Origin: Actinophytocola xinjiangensis
Lineage (GTDB): Bacteria > Actinomycetota > Actinomycetes > Mycobacteriales > Pseudonocardiaceae
DNA: 64,000 nucleotides
Assembly (NCBI RefSeq): GCF_001921215.1
Contig: NZ_MSIF01000001.1
Span: forward strand, 744,001-808,000
Direction: 5' to 3'
In this document: in pieces, positions 15,557 through 24,746 of the stretch
Position numbering within the stretch: the first letter of the stretch is position 1
Layout: each line of letters begins with the position of its first letter
Notes under the pieces: model-generated
The model's input: the letters and a program-made list of their open reading frames with translations, nothing else
What the model was told of the DNA's origin: nothing
The model's database searches: none
Translations under genes and position numbers: made by a program

Positions 15557-17379
15557 GCCGGGGCCTCGCCGGACTTCTCGACCCAGAACGGGCCGAGCGC
15601 CAACGCGTCCACATCGGTCTTGAGGAAGCAGGCCAGCGCGTCCTGCGGGGTGGTGACGATCGGTTCGTTGTTGTCGTTGAACGACGTGTTCAGCACCATG
15701 GGCACACCGGTCAGTCTGTCGAAGTGCGAGATCATCCGGTGGTAGAGGGGGTTGTCGGTCGCGCTGACGGTCTGGACGCGTGCGGTGCCGTCCACGTGGG
15801 TGATCGCCGGGACCACCGAGCGCTGGTGTTCGAGCACGTCGAACACCAGCAGCATCACCGGCGAGGGGTAGCCGCTCGCGAAGAACTCCCCGGCCCGTTC
15901 GGCCAGGCACGACGGCGCGAACGGGCGGAACGGCTCGCGGTGTTTGACCTTCTCGTTCATCCTGGTCTTCGACTCCGCGTCGCGGGGATCGGCCAGCAGC
16001 GAGCGGTTGCCCAGCGCCCTCGGGCCGCACTCCATCCGGCCCTGCATCCAGCCCACGATCAGACCCTCGGTGAGCTTGGTGGCCGTGTGCTCGGCGATGT
16101 CGTCGACCCGCCGGTACTCCACGCCGGCGTCGACCAGCGCCTGCTCCAGCTCGGCCTCGGTGAACTCGGGGCCGGTGAACAGGAACCCGTCGCGCGGCCG
16201 GGGCGCCTTGCGCTCACCCACGCTGACCTGGAGCGCGGCGCCGAGCGCGGACCCGTCGTCGGCGGCCGCCGGCTGGGCGAAGAACTCCTCGAACGGGGTC
16301 TCCAGCAGGATGCGGCCGTTCATCACCGAGTTCAGCGCGACCCCGCCCGCCACGCACAGCTTCGTCAGCCCGGTCCGCTGGTGCAGCCAGCGCGCGAGGT
16401 GCAGGCCCGCGTCCTCCAGCACGGACTGCAACGCGAACGCGATGTCGACGTAGTGCTGGGGAACCGGGTCGTCGGCGGTGACCTTGGTCCGCGCGCGCGG
16501 CGGGCCGAAGGTGTCGATGAACTTCTGGGACACCACGTGCTTGCCGGAGGTGTGGTGGCGGAACCAGCTCAGGTTCAGCTCGTAGCCGCCGTCGGGGTCG
16601 AGGTGGACGAGGTCCTTGAACGCCTCGACGTAGGTGTCCTCGCCGAACGGGGCCAGGCCCATCACCTTGCCCTCGTCCATGGTGGGCCAGAACCCGAGGT
16701 AGCCGGTGACCATCGCGTACAGCGCGCCCAGCGAGTGCGGGAACTTGATGCGCCGCAGGTCGGTGATCGTGTTGCCCCGGCCGACCGACAGGCACGTGCT
16801 GGTGCCGTCGCTGCCGATGCCGTCGAGGGTCAGGACCGCGGCCTCCTCCCACGGCGAGATGAAGAAGGTGCTGGCGCCGTGCGCGCGGTGGTGGTCGACG
16901 AGCCGCACGCGGAACTTCGTCGGCCCGGTGTACCCGAGCGCCTGCCTGAGGTCGCGGCCGAGGGTGTAGCCGCGTTTGACGTGCCCGAGGACCGCGCCGC
17001 CGACGTGGTAGTCGTCGATGCCGCGCCCGCCGTGGCGGAAGGTGTCGACCATCGTCTGCGCACGGCCGCCCTGGTCGCCCTTGGCGTTGCGGAACACCTC
17101 CAGCGTGCCGGGGAAGTAGCGGGCGAACACCTTGGCCGCGTGGAGGGGTTCTGGCCAGCGCTGCCAGAAGTAGGCGACGTGGTCCAGGTCGCCGAGGGTG
17201 ATCCCGCCCTGCCGCAGGCAGTAGGCGATCGCGTCCGTGGGGAACGCGCCGTCGTGCTTGATCCGACTGAACCGCTCCTGCTCGGCGAACGCGACGATCT
17301 CCCCGTCCCGGACGAGGGCCGCGGCGGCATCGTGGTGCCTGCTGATACCGAGTACGTACATGGTGGCTCCGCTGGTCAT
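15553..17379 (-). CDS. NodU/CmcH-family O-carbamoyltransferase
   Basis: This 608-residue enzyme matches the NodU/CmcH/TobZ carbamoyltransferase family in length and layout. The N-terminal YrdC/HypF-like actin-fold part has LGISRHHDAAAALV, VDHHRAHGAST (metal-binding histidines) and GGVALNS; the C-terminal part has ECGPRALGNRSLLADPRD. Family members transfer a carbamoyl group from carbamoyl phosphate, through carbamoyl-AMP, to a hydroxyl of a sugar or antibiotic. The ATG at 17379 overlaps the flippase stop (ATGA). With an epimerase and a glycosyltransferase in the same operon, the acceptor is probably a sugar; the actual substrate cannot be read from sequence. Confidence 0.92.
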   Translation of the reverse strand: MTSGATMYVLGISRHHDAAAALVRDGEIVAFAEQERFSRIKHDGAFPTDAIAYCLRQGGITLGDLDHVAYFWQRWPEPLHAAKVFARYFPGTLEVFRNAKGDQGGRAQTMVDTFRHGGRGIDDYHVGGAVLGHVKRGYTLGRDLRQALGYTGPTKFRVRLVDHHRAHGASTFFISPWEEAAVLTLDGIGSDGTSTCLSVGRGNTITDLRRIKFPHSLGALYAMVTGYLGFWPTMDEGKVMGLAPFGEDTYVEAFKDLVHLDPDGGYELNLSWFRHHTSGKHVVSQKFIDTFGPPRARTKVTADDPVPQHYVDIAFALQSVLEDAGLHLARWLHQRTGLTKLCVAGGVALNSVMNGRILLETPFEEFFAQPAAADDGSALGAALQVSVGERKAPRPRDGFLFTGPEFTEAELEQALVDAGVEYRRVDDIAEHTATKLTEGLIVGWMQGRMECGPRALGNRSLLADPRDAESKTRMNEKVKHREPFRPFAPSCLAERAGEFFASGYPSPVMLLVFDVLEHQRSVVPAITHVDGTARVQTVSATDNPLYHRMISHFDRLTGVPMVLNTSFNDNNEPIVTTPQDALACFLKTDVDALALGPFWVEKSGEAPA

Positions 17380-18665
17380 CGGTGGGTGGGAACGGGGGTG
17401 GCGCGCAGTTCCGGGTGGCGGCGCAGCACCAGGTGGCGCAGCACGGTCGCCCGGGCGGTGGCGGCCAGGACGAGCGTGAGCAGGCCGCCGGCGGCGCCGA
17501 GCCAGGGCACGAGAACCGCGGCGAAGGCCGCCGTCGCCACGATGCCCGCCACGGCGGTGGTGGAGGTACTGGTCAGGATCGCGCTGTTGGTGTTCTCCAG
17601 CACGAAGTTCGCGTACATGACGAGGAACGACACGACGATCTCCACCGCGACGAGGAGACCGAGGAGCACCATGGGCACCAGGCTGTCCGTTGTGGACAGT
17701 GCGGCGCGCCCGCCGGGGAAGGCCACCAGCACGGCGACGCCCGAGGCGAACACCAGGCCGATGCGCTGGGCGGCCCGCAGCCGGTTCAGCGCGCTCGTGC
17801 GCCCGCCGGCACCGCCCGCGCCCCGCAGCCGCGCCGAGAACGCGGGCTGGTGCAGTTTCATCTGGTAGAGCAGGAAAGCGCCGGCCATGCTGGCGACCAG
17901 CAGCGCCATGTAGAGCGGCCCGCTGTCGGTGACCCGGCCGGACAGCGCCAGCGCAAGGTAGACCAGGGACGCCCCGGCCACCTCCAGGACCTCGGACAGG
18001 CCGAGCAACCCGGCGCTGCGACCGTAGGCGCGCAGCACCCGGCGGCCGGCCGGGACCCCCGGGCGTACCCACTCGGCGGGCAGGCCGATCATCGAGCAGC
18101 CGGCCACCGCGCCCACACAGGCCAGCTGCACCAGCAGGTGGGTCGTCGGTGACCAGCCGAGCAGCCAGGTGGCGGCCGTGCCGGCGAGCACCAGCACGGT
18201 GAGCGCGCCGAACGCCGAGGCGTCGCGCAGCGGGCGGCCACGCAGCCGGTGCAGGCCGCTGACCGTCATCAGGAAACCGGTCGCCGCCGACCAGGCCGCC
18301 GCCGCGAGGTACAGGGTGGCGGTCGAGTGCGGGGCGGCGACCAGCGCGACCGCGAGCGCGACGAGCAGCGCCACCACCGGCGCGGCGGCCGCGCGCAGGG
18401 TCAGCGCGGCCACCCGAGGGCGCAGCAGACGCAGGCGTGGCAGGACCTTGAGCGCCGTCTTCTCGGCGGCGGTCGGCAGCAGCGCCAGCCACGCGCACAG
18501 TCCCATCGCGTTGGCGAACTGCCCGAAGGCGTCCTCGTGCCACGCGATGGCCAGACCCACCGCGGTGAACTGTCCACTGAGCCGGAACACGCCCCGCCCG
18601 GCGGCCAGCCGCACGATCTCCGAGAACCGCAGCGCCGTGCCGGTGGTCGCCGTGCCGGTGGTCAC
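17376..18665 (-). CDS. Polysaccharide flippase-like multi-pass membrane protein
   Basis: This 429-residue protein has about twelve hydrophobic helices and a basic C-terminal tail (RHLVLRRHPELR). The regular helix pairs recall the MOP superfamily (Wzx/MurJ/lipid-linked sugar flippases), although no diagnostic motif is clear. Its GTG start overlaps the ATP-grasp stop (GTGA). A flippase beside a GT2 glycosyltransferase of the polyprenyl-phosphate type would carry a lipid-linked product across the membrane. That role is inferred from topology and context. Confidence 0.6.
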   Translation of the reverse strand: MTTGTATTGTALRFSEIVRLAAGRGVFRLSGQFTAVGLAIAWHEDAFGQFANAMGLCAWLALLPTAAEKTALKVLPRLRLLRPRVAALTLRAAAAPVVALLVALAVALVAAPHSTATLYLAAAAWSAATGFLMTVSGLHRLRGRPLRDASAFGALTVLVLAGTAATWLLGWSPTTHLLVQLACVGAVAGCSMIGLPAEWVRPGVPAGRRVLRAYGRSAGLLGLSEVLEVAGASLVYLALALSGRVTDSGPLYMALLVASMAGAFLLYQMKLHQPAFSARLRGAGGAGGRTSALNRLRAAQRIGLVFASGVAVLVAFPGGRAALSTTDSLVPMVLLGLLVAVEIVVSFLVMYANFVLENTNSAILTSTSTTAVAGIVATAAFAAVLVPWLGAAGGLLTLVLAATARATVLRHLVLRRHPELRATPVPTHR

Positions 18666-19858
18666 GGTGCCATCAGCTCGACGGACAGGCTCCTGGTGAC
18701 CGTCGTCGCGGCGGTGCGCAGTGCGGCCGGGGTGTCGGCGGCCAGGATGACGTAGCCGACCTTGTTCGCCGCCTGGTCGTAGGGTTTGACCTGGTCGCCT
18801 GGCGCGGCGAACAGCCGGACGTCGAGCACCTCGGGCATCGCGCGGACCTCGGCCAGCCCGTGGACGGCCGCGAGCCGCCCCGGCCGGTCGGCGGCCAGCA
18901 CCCACAGCATCACCGGGCGGGGCGGGCGGGGAACCACCGTCACCGGGTCGCCGACCGCGAGGGACACGGTGGCGGCCAGCAGGTCGACGCCGTAGCTCGC
19001 CTCGACCAGCTCGGCCATCCCGTTGCCGCCGGACCGCGCGCCCATCTCCACCAGGTACAGCTCGCCGTCGTGGCCGAGCACCGCGTCGAGGTTCAGCGGC
19101 CCGCTGGCGTACCCGAGTTCGGCGACGAGGGTGGCGAGCATCTCCGCCAGTCGCGCCTCGACGCCGTCGGGCAGGTCCGCCGGCACGGTCTGGGTCGCGG
19201 TGATGAAGTATGGCGGCGGGGTGAGGGTGCGGGCGCTGACCGTGTGGAACACCGGCCGGCCGGCGCGCACCAGCGCCTCGACCGTGAGGTGCGTGCCGTC
19301 CACGAACTCCTCGACGACGAGCCGGTTCGCGGGGGAGAACGTGACGGCGTCGCGGATCGCGGCCGCGAGGGAGCCGGGCACACCGCACGGCACCACGCCC
19401 CGGCTCCCGGTGCTGTCGACCGGTTTCACCAACACCGGGAAGCGCAGGCCGCGAGCCGCGCGGACCAGCTCGCCGCCGGGGGAGCCGGCGACCGTGCGGT
19501 AGGAGGGGAACCCGAGCCGGTCGCAGACCTGGCGGAACTCCCACTTGTCGGCCGACGCCGCGACCGCCGAGGCGGAGACCGGATCCGGCAGTCCGAAGTG
19601 GAGGGCGAGCTGCCGTTGCGTGGGCAGCGCGATGTCGCTCGCGGGCGCGAGCACCCCGACGATGTCGTCGCGGCCGGCGAGCGCCGTCGCGACCAGTTCC
19701 GGCGCCCGCGTGCTGACGTGCAGGAACTCGTCGGCGTAGGGCACACCGGGCGCGCCGGCGTTGATGTCGACGCACACCGTGCGATAGCCCATCTTGGACG
19801 CGCACTGGTAGGTGGGCACCGCGCCGTCGGCGGCGCCGAGGATCAGCAGCGAACTCAT
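18662..19858 (-). CDS. ATP-grasp carboxylate-amine ligase
   Basis: This 398-residue enzyme has an N-terminal preATP-grasp Rossmann-like region (LLILGAADGAVP), the ATP-grasp core (PVLVKPVDSTGSRGV for the phosphate loop; VVEEFVDGTHLTVEALV; YLVEMGARSGGNGM for the metal/ATP site) and a C-terminal domain of about 100 residues. Such enzymes form an acyl phosphate and join it to an amine, making an amide. It is coupled to both neighbours by 4-nt overlaps. It may add an amino acid to a sugar acid or build a dipeptide unit in this pathway; the substrates are not predictable. Confidence 0.88.
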   Translation of the reverse strand: MSSLLILGAADGAVPTYQCASKMGYRTVCVDINAGAPGVPYADEFLHVSTRAPELVATALAGRDDIVGVLAPASDIALPTQRQLALHFGLPDPVSASAVAASADKWEFRQVCDRLGFPSYRTVAGSPGGELVRAARGLRFPVLVKPVDSTGSRGVVPCGVPGSLAAAIRDAVTFSPANRLVVEEFVDGTHLTVEALVRAGRPVFHTVSARTLTPPPYFITATQTVPADLPDGVEARLAEMLATLVAELGYASGPLNLDAVLGHDGELYLVEMGARSGGNGMAELVEASYGVDLLAATVSLAVGDPVTVVPRPPRPVMLWVLAADRPGRLAAVHGLAEVRAMPEVLDVRLFAAPGDQVKPYDQAANKVGYVILAADTPAALRTAATTVTRSLSVELMAP

Positions 19859-20850
19859 CTCGCGCGCCCCCCGGTGCCCACCGGCTCCAGCGCCGCCGTG
19901 GTGAGCAGCAGGTCGGCCGGCTCCACGTCGATGTTGGACTCCCGTACGTAGTACAGCGCCGGCCGTGGCTGGCCGGAACCGACCGCCACCACGTAGCGCA
20001 CCGTCACCGCGAGCGCCGCCAACAGGGGGACCAGCAACAGCAACAGGACGGTGACGCCGCCCACCGGGTCGAGAAGTCCGGTCACTCCGCCCAGCGCGGC
20101 GACCAGGGCCAGCCCGGCGGCCACCAGGGCGACCAGCGCGGCGACCGAGGCCAGCCGGTTGGAGAACCCGACGAACAGGCCCATGGCGTGACCGACCAGC
20201 CAGCGCAGGTTCAGCTTCGAGGAACCACGTGCCCTGGCGCGGTGCTCGACCGCGACGGTGGTGTACCGGTTGGTCAGCCGGGGGACCGTGGCGAGGAAGT
20301 ACGGCGTGCCCAGCCGCAGGTCGACGATCCGGCGGGCCAGTTCGGTTCGCACCAGGCGGAACGTCGTGGCGCCCGGCGGGATCTCGATGCCGAGCAGCCG
20401 GCGCGCGACGAGGTGGTAGGCCCGCGCCCCGGCCCGCCGCACGAACGGGTCGTGGCGCGTCTCGCGCACGCCGAACACCGCGTCCTGGCCGGCCGAGGCC
20501 GCGACCAGCTTGTGCGCCTCGGCCACCGGGAACTGCACGTCGGCGTCGATGTGCAGTACCCACGGCTTGCTGGCGTAGCGGTAGCCGGCCGAGAACGCCG
20601 CCTCGAAGCCGAAGTTGCGGGTGAACGACAGGTACCGCACCCGGGGGTCGGCCGCCGCGAGCCGCCGGACGATCGGCAGCGTGCCATCGGTGCTGCCGTC
20701 GTCGACGAACACGAACTCGACGTCGTGGTCGCCGAACTCGGCGACCACCTGCCGGTAGGCGTCCTCGACGTTGTCCGCCTCGTTGTAGCACGGCACGACG
20801 ACGCTGACGCCCTGTCCGGCGAGGTCGGGTTCGTGCGCGGTGTTCGTCAT
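19855..20850 (-). CDS. GT2 glycosyltransferase of the DPM1/GtrB type
   Basis: This 331-residue protein has an N-terminal GT-A domain with SVVVPCYNEADN, VFVDDGSTDGT and the metal-binding DADVQ (DxD), followed by two C-terminal membrane helices (about 225-285). This layout is that of dolichol/polyprenyl-phosphate sugar transferases (DPM1, GtrB), which move a sugar from an NDP donor onto a lipid phosphate at the inner membrane face. Start ATG 20850. It lies 8 nt after the epimerase gene and overlaps the ATP-grasp gene by 4 nt. Confidence 0.9.
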   Translation of the reverse strand: MTNTAHEPDLAGQGVSVVVPCYNEADNVEDAYRQVVAEFGDHDVEFVFVDDGSTDGTLPIVRRLAAADPRVRYLSFTRNFGFEAAFSAGYRYASKPWVLHIDADVQFPVAEAHKLVAASAGQDAVFGVRETRHDPFVRRAGARAYHLVARRLLGIEIPPGATTFRLVRTELARRIVDLRLGTPYFLATVPRLTNRYTTVAVEHRARARGSSKLNLRWLVGHAMGLFVGFSNRLASVAALVALVAAGLALVAALGGVTGLLDPVGGVTVLLLLLVPLLAALAVTVRYVVAVGSGQPRPALYYVRESNIDVEPADLLLTTAALEPVGTGGRAR

Positions 20851-20858
20851 GCCGGTGG

Positions 20859-21818
20859 CTAGTTCGTCGTTCGTGCCAGGCGCATCTGGTCCGGGACCGA
20901 CCAGTGGACGCCCTCGTTCTCGATGAACCAGTCGACCGTGCGGGCGAGCCCGTCGCGCAGCGGGACCAGGGTTGCCGGGTCCATCCCGATCTGTCGCAGG
21001 GTTTCCGGGTCGGCGGTCACCACCGCGCCGGGCTGCTCGCCGGGCCGCATGGGCAGCGCCTCGATCGGCACCGGCGCGTACCCGCGCTCGACACACAGCT
21101 CGATGACGGTCTCGGCGACGGCGCGGATGGTGGTCGACTCGGCCGGACCCACCTCGACGGTCCTTTCCGGAACCTGACCCCGTTCGGCCGTTTCCAGGGC
21201 ACTGACCAGCGCGCGGGCCACGTCCGCGACCCACACCATGTCCGAGACCTGCACACCGCCGCCGTAGAGCTCGACCGGCTGTCCGGACAGCGCGCGGCAC
21301 ACCACCGCCGGGGTGATCTTGCGGACCTTGGCGGCGGCGAACGGCGCCGCGGCGGCCTGGCGCGGGCCGTAGGCGTTCACGACGCGCACGTTGTGCACCC
21401 GGGTGCCCCGGTCCGCGTTGAACATGTGGGCGTAGCGCTCCACCGCGGACTTCGAGATCGAGTAGCTGTTGTTCATCCAGTGGTTACCCACCGCGATGTT
21501 CACCCCGGGCAGGTCGTACTGGGCGACCGCCTCCAGGAAGTTCAGACCGCCGATCAGGTTCGTCTCGGCGGACGGTCGGGGATTGAGGATCGTCTCCTGG
21601 GTGCCGAGGACGGCGGCCAGGTGGATGATCCCGTCGCAGTGCGCGGCCAGTTCGACCATCGCGGTGGCGTCCCGCACGTCACCGAGCATCAGCTCCCACC
21701 GGTCCTGTGCCGGCTTGCGGTGGTGGTCGAGCACGACGGGCTCGTGGCCCCGGCTGACCAGTTCCTCGCAGACGTAGGTTCCGATGAATCCGTGTCCACC
21801 GGTGACGCCAACCTTCAT
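20859..21818 (-). CDS. NAD-dependent nucleotide-sugar epimerase/dehydratase
   Basis: This 319-residue extended SDR has TGGHGFIG at residues 6-13 for NAD binding and the catalytic YxxxK in SYSISKSA near 135-142, followed by VVNAYGPRQ, a hallmark of nucleotide-sugar epimerases such as GalE-like and WcaG-like proteins. I prefer ATG 21818 (GGGAG 7 nt upstream) to the ATG at 21833, which is five codons earlier. It is the first gene of the minus-strand operon ending at 14325 and probably supplies the sugar for the GT2 gene next to it. The 215-nt region to the divergent 22034 gene should hold its promoter; I see no clear box there. Confidence 0.88.
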   Translation of the reverse strand: MKVGVTGGHGFIGTYVCEELVSRGHEPVVLDHHRKPAQDRWELMLGDVRDATAMVELAAHCDGIIHLAAVLGTQETILNPRPSAETNLIGGLNFLEAVAQYDLPGVNIAVGNHWMNNSYSISKSAVERYAHMFNADRGTRVHNVRVVNAYGPRQAAAAPFAAAKVRKITPAVVCRALSGQPVELYGGGVQVSDMVWVADVARALVSALETAERGQVPERTVEVGPAESTTIRAVAETVIELCVERGYAPVPIEALPMRPGEQPGAVVTADPETLRQIGMDPATLVPLRDGLARTVDWFIENEGVHWSVPDQMRLARTTN

Positions 21819-22033
21819 CGAGAACTCCCTCATGGATGTCCCTGACCACGGGTTCAGGATGACTGTGGGCTAGGGCAGGCGGATTTGTAACAGACAAACC
21901 CCCGAAACACGCAGCGACGGGGGTGCAATTCGGCTGGTTGGCGCAATTGGCGCGTGGCCCCGCTGCGGCCGTTCAGGCGCATCACGGTGGTGACGCCGAT
22001 GATTGCCGAGGTCGCGTGGCACACTCGCCGCCC

Positions 22034-22594
22034 GTGAGAACAGTGGCCTCGGGCCTGTGGTGGCGTGTGGCCTACCGGCGCGCGGTCACCTCGGCCTTCC
22101 GCACGGTCCCGTTGTACCGCGAGGTATGGGCGTTGTCGGGGCGGACCGACCCGGTGCTCGTCCCCGGTCGGACCGGTGTGGACGGTGGCGCGGTGCGTTC
22201 CTCGGTGGTGCGCGGGCGTCTGGCCGACCTCGTTCCGCTGGCCGGCGGCGCGGCCGTCGTGGATCCGACGCGGGGTCTGGATCACGTCCGGTCCCTCGGC
22301 GGGTTCGGCCGCGACGCGGAGCCGGAGGTCGTGGCACCGGACGAACTGGCGCGGGCCGGCGGTAAACGAGGTGTTCTCCGCGATCCGCTGCTCGGTTTCC
22401 TCGGGGCGTCCCGGTCCTGTGGGGAGTGGCACCTGGACTGGCCCAGGGTGTACGCGCGGGCGACCGGCGGCGGTCTGGCGGTGACGCTGCTGGCGCACCG
22501 GTCGCCGATGCTGGTGGACGTCCTGGTGTGTGACGGTGTGGCGGGCGAGGTGGTGGCCTGTCCGGTGCACGGCACGCCGGTGGTGCGGACGTGA
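22034..22594 (+). CDS. Unknown protein coupled to two acyltransferase-like genes
   Basis: I do not recognise this 186-residue protein. The N-terminus (WWRVAYRRAVTSAFRTVPLYREVW) is basic and amphipathic, a little like the first helix of phenylacetate-CoA-ligase/LuxE-type adenylating proteins, but the ATP-binding motifs of that family are absent. I start at GTG 22034, the first start in frame that gives coding-like sequence. The stop overlaps the next gene (GTGA), so it belongs with the two FemAB/GNAT-like genes downstream. It may be a partner or substrate-presenting protein for them. Confidence 0.55.
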   Translation: MRTVASGLWWRVAYRRAVTSAFRTVPLYREVWALSGRTDPVLVPGRTGVDGGAVRSSVVRGRLADLVPLAGGAAVVDPTRGLDHVRSLGGFGRDAEPEVVAPDELARAGGKRGVLRDPLLGFLGASRSCGEWHLDWPRVYARATGGGLAVTLLAHRSPMLVDVLVCDGVAGEVVACPVHGTPVVRT

Positions 22595-23631
22595 CCGTGG
22601 CGTGCGAGGTGTACGACCCGAGGGTCGACCCGGAGCCGCCGGGCTGGCCGGAGTTCCGCCGGCACCTGTACCAGCCGTGGGACTACGACCTGCTCCGTGT
22701 GGACGCGTGGATGGCGCGAAACCCGCCGCTGCTGGTCCTCGCGCGCGAGGGCGGCGCGGTGGTGGCCGCGATGACCGCGATGGTGTGCGGCCTGGTGGAC
22801 GTGCGCCGTTTCGCCCGTGCGCCGGGGTCCCGCCGGGTGGGCGGGTTGCGGCTGGCGCAGGTGTTCCAGCCGTGGCTCGGCGAGGCGGGCTTCACGTTCG
22901 CGGACGGGGTCGAGCCGGGTGAGCGCCGGGGGCTGCTGCGTGCGCTGGAGCGGGCGGTGCGTCGTCGTCTCGGGGTCGGGTTGACCGCAGTGGTGTACCG
23001 CAACGTGCCGCTGGAGCTGGTGCCGCTGGTCTCCGGGCGGGGCCGGTTGGTGCGTGAGGTCGCGGTGCCGGCGGCGGTGTTGACCAACACGTGGCGCACC
23101 GACGAGGAGTGGCTGGCGTCGTTGTCGCGCAACCGCCGCAAGAACGTGCGACGGATCGACCGGCTGGTCGCGGCCGACGACTCGCTGGTGGTGGATACCG
23201 GTCCCGCACGGTCCGACGTGGATGGTGCGGAGCTGGCGGCGATGCTGCGTGAGCACCGTGCCGGCCACGGCCGGCAGCCGTTCGACCCGCGTGGCCCGGT
23301 CGCGGCGGCCTACCTCGGGGCGTTGGTGCGGCGGCCGGACGTGCACACGCTGACCTACCGGGAGCGCGACGGCGAGCTGATCGCGTTCTGCACCATGCTC
23401 GACCATCCGCAGGTCCCGTTCCTCCAGTTCTGGGCGTCGCGGGCCCGCGTGGACGGCGGTCGCCCGCACCTGTACTTCGACTGTCATGCCAGGGCGGTGC
23501 GGCACGTGATCGCCCGGGGTCTTGGCGGGTTGGCGGCCGGCCGGGGGATGTTCGAGCAGAAGGCGTCGCTGGGTTTCGCGGCCCAGCGGATGTGTGTGGT
23601 CGCGGCGCCGGCCCCGGTCGTGGGGCGGTGA
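22591..23631 (+). CDS. FemAB/GNAT-fold acyltransferase-like protein (first copy)
   Basis: This 346-residue protein fits the GNAT-like Acetyltransf_6/FemAB group (PF13480-type). Its hallmark is the basic helix LSRNRRKNVRRI in mid-protein, followed by a C-terminal GNAT half ending in FEQKASLGFAAQRM. Such proteins transfer acyl or aminoacyl groups, some in lipid or cell-wall chemistry and some in siderophore tailoring. It is paralogous to the next gene, with the same start (DPR.D.EP) and the same basic helix. Its location directly before the iron-regulated NRPS operon makes a link possible, but a terminator and an iron box lie in between. Confidence 0.7.
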   Translation: MTVACEVYDPRVDPEPPGWPEFRRHLYQPWDYDLLRVDAWMARNPPLLVLAREGGAVVAAMTAMVCGLVDVRRFARAPGSRRVGGLRLAQVFQPWLGEAGFTFADGVEPGERRGLLRALERAVRRRLGVGLTAVVYRNVPLELVPLVSGRGRLVREVAVPAAVLTNTWRTDEEWLASLSRNRRKNVRRIDRLVAADDSLVVDTGPARSDVDGAELAAMLREHRAGHGRQPFDPRGPVAAAYLGALVRRPDVHTLTYRERDGELIAFCTMLDHPQVPFLQFWASRARVDGGRPHLYFDCHARAVRHVIARGLGGLAAGRGMFEQKASLGFAAQRMCVVAAPAPVVGR

Positions 23632-23634
23632 GCG

Positions 23635-24642
23635 GTGGACCTGGAGGTGCTCGACCCCCGGTTCGACGCGGAGCCAACGTACTGGCGGGCGTTGCGGGAA
23701 CGGGCCGGGCTGCGTGCAGACTGGGCGTGGGAGGTGTTGGCGGTCAGGGCGTGGTCGGGCCGCACACCGGTGCTGCTCGCGGTCGCCGGCGGAGCGCGGC
23801 CCTGGGCCGTCGTGTGCGCGGAGTGGGCGGGACTACCGGTGCGCCGCAACGGTTTCGTCGGGGCCGGCCGCGCCCGTGTGCTGGGTGGGCTGCACGTGCG
23901 TGCCCCGGGCACCGGGTCCGTGCCGGGGTGGTGGGCGGCCGAGGACGTTCCGGTGGGGGAGCTGCTGCACGACTACGTCCGGGCGATGCGCCGTGAACTC
24001 GGTATCGGCTGTCGTGGCGCGCTGCTGCGCCAGGTCCCCCAGGAGGTTCTCGACCGGTTGCGGGTGTCCCCGCGTCTGGTCCGGCCCACCGAGGCGATGG
24101 CGGTGCTCGACCTGACCGGTCTGCGCACCCACGACGAGTGGGCCGCGACCCTGCCGAGGAAGCGCCGCCAGAACCTCCGCAAGATCATCCGGGATCTGGC
24201 GGCGGCCGACCACATCGCGGTCGACGTCGTCCCCGGCTCGGCGGTCGATCCCGTCGAGATGGCGTCGGTCCTGGTTCACAACGAGCGCAAGTACAACACC
24301 GGCCGGCTGGTGCCGCTGCCGCAGAACACCGGGTACCTGGCGGCGTTGTTGCGCCAACCGGACACCCTCGTTGGCCGGTACACCGACCGGCGCACCGGCC
24401 GGCTGCTCGCCCTGGTGTCCATCCTGGACCACCCGACGTGGCCGGTGATGCGGCACTGGTCGGCCGTGCCGTGGCCGGATCCCGGTGCGCGGCCCAACCT
24501 CTACCTGAACCAGTACAGCACCGTCGTGAGCTGGGCGACCGAGGGCGGGCGCCAGGGCATCCTGGTCGGCAAGGGCAAGGCCACGCTCAAGGAGTCGCTC
24601 GGCGCCGAGCTGGTTCCGCAGTTCGCGGCCGTCCTGCGCTGA
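23635..24642 (+). CDS. FemAB/GNAT-fold acyltransferase-like protein (second copy)
   Basis: This 335-residue paralogue of the preceding gene shares the layout: N-terminal half beginning LEVLDPRFDAEP, central basic helix LPRKRRQNLRKIIRD, and C-terminal GNAT half ending GKGKATLKESLGAELVPQF. The GTG start is 3 nt after the stop of the first copy, so the two are co-translated. Tandem divergent copies suggest either a heterodimer or sequential transfer to two positions. Substrate is unknown. A rho-independent-like hairpin at 24679 closes this operon. Confidence 0.7.
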   Translation: MDLEVLDPRFDAEPTYWRALRERAGLRADWAWEVLAVRAWSGRTPVLLAVAGGARPWAVVCAEWAGLPVRRNGFVGAGRARVLGGLHVRAPGTGSVPGWWAAEDVPVGELLHDYVRAMRRELGIGCRGALLRQVPQEVLDRLRVSPRLVRPTEAMAVLDLTGLRTHDEWAATLPRKRRQNLRKIIRDLAAADHIAVDVVPGSAVDPVEMASVLVHNERKYNTGRLVPLPQNTGYLAALLRQPDTLVGRYTDRRTGRLLALVSILDHPTWPVMRHWSAVPWPDPGARPNLYLNQYSTVVSWATEGGRQGILVGKGKATLKESLGAELVPQFAAVLR

Positions 24643-24678
24643 CCGCCGCGCGATCACGCGCTGTCGACCCGATCACTG

Positions 24679-24706
24679 ACCCGGCGAGGCTCGCCGGGTG
24701 TTTCCG
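24679..24706 (+). terminator. Rho-independent-like terminator after the acyltransferase operon
   Basis: Perfect 9-bp stem ACCCGGCGA (24679-24687) / TCGCCGGGT (24691-24699) with a 3-nt loop, followed by GTTTCC. It lies 37 nt after the stop at 24642 and upstream of the iron box, so it separates this operon from the NRPS operon. Confidence 0.75.
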
Positions 24707-24746
24707 TGTGGCCTGTTCCGTGCACGTCTTGCCACGGACCGTACTC

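Noticed and set aside
21938-21953. Direct repeat TTGGCGC-AA-TTGGCGC before the 22034 gene
   Set aside because: Two 7-bp copies in a GC-rich promoter region are too short to call an operator without relatives to compare.
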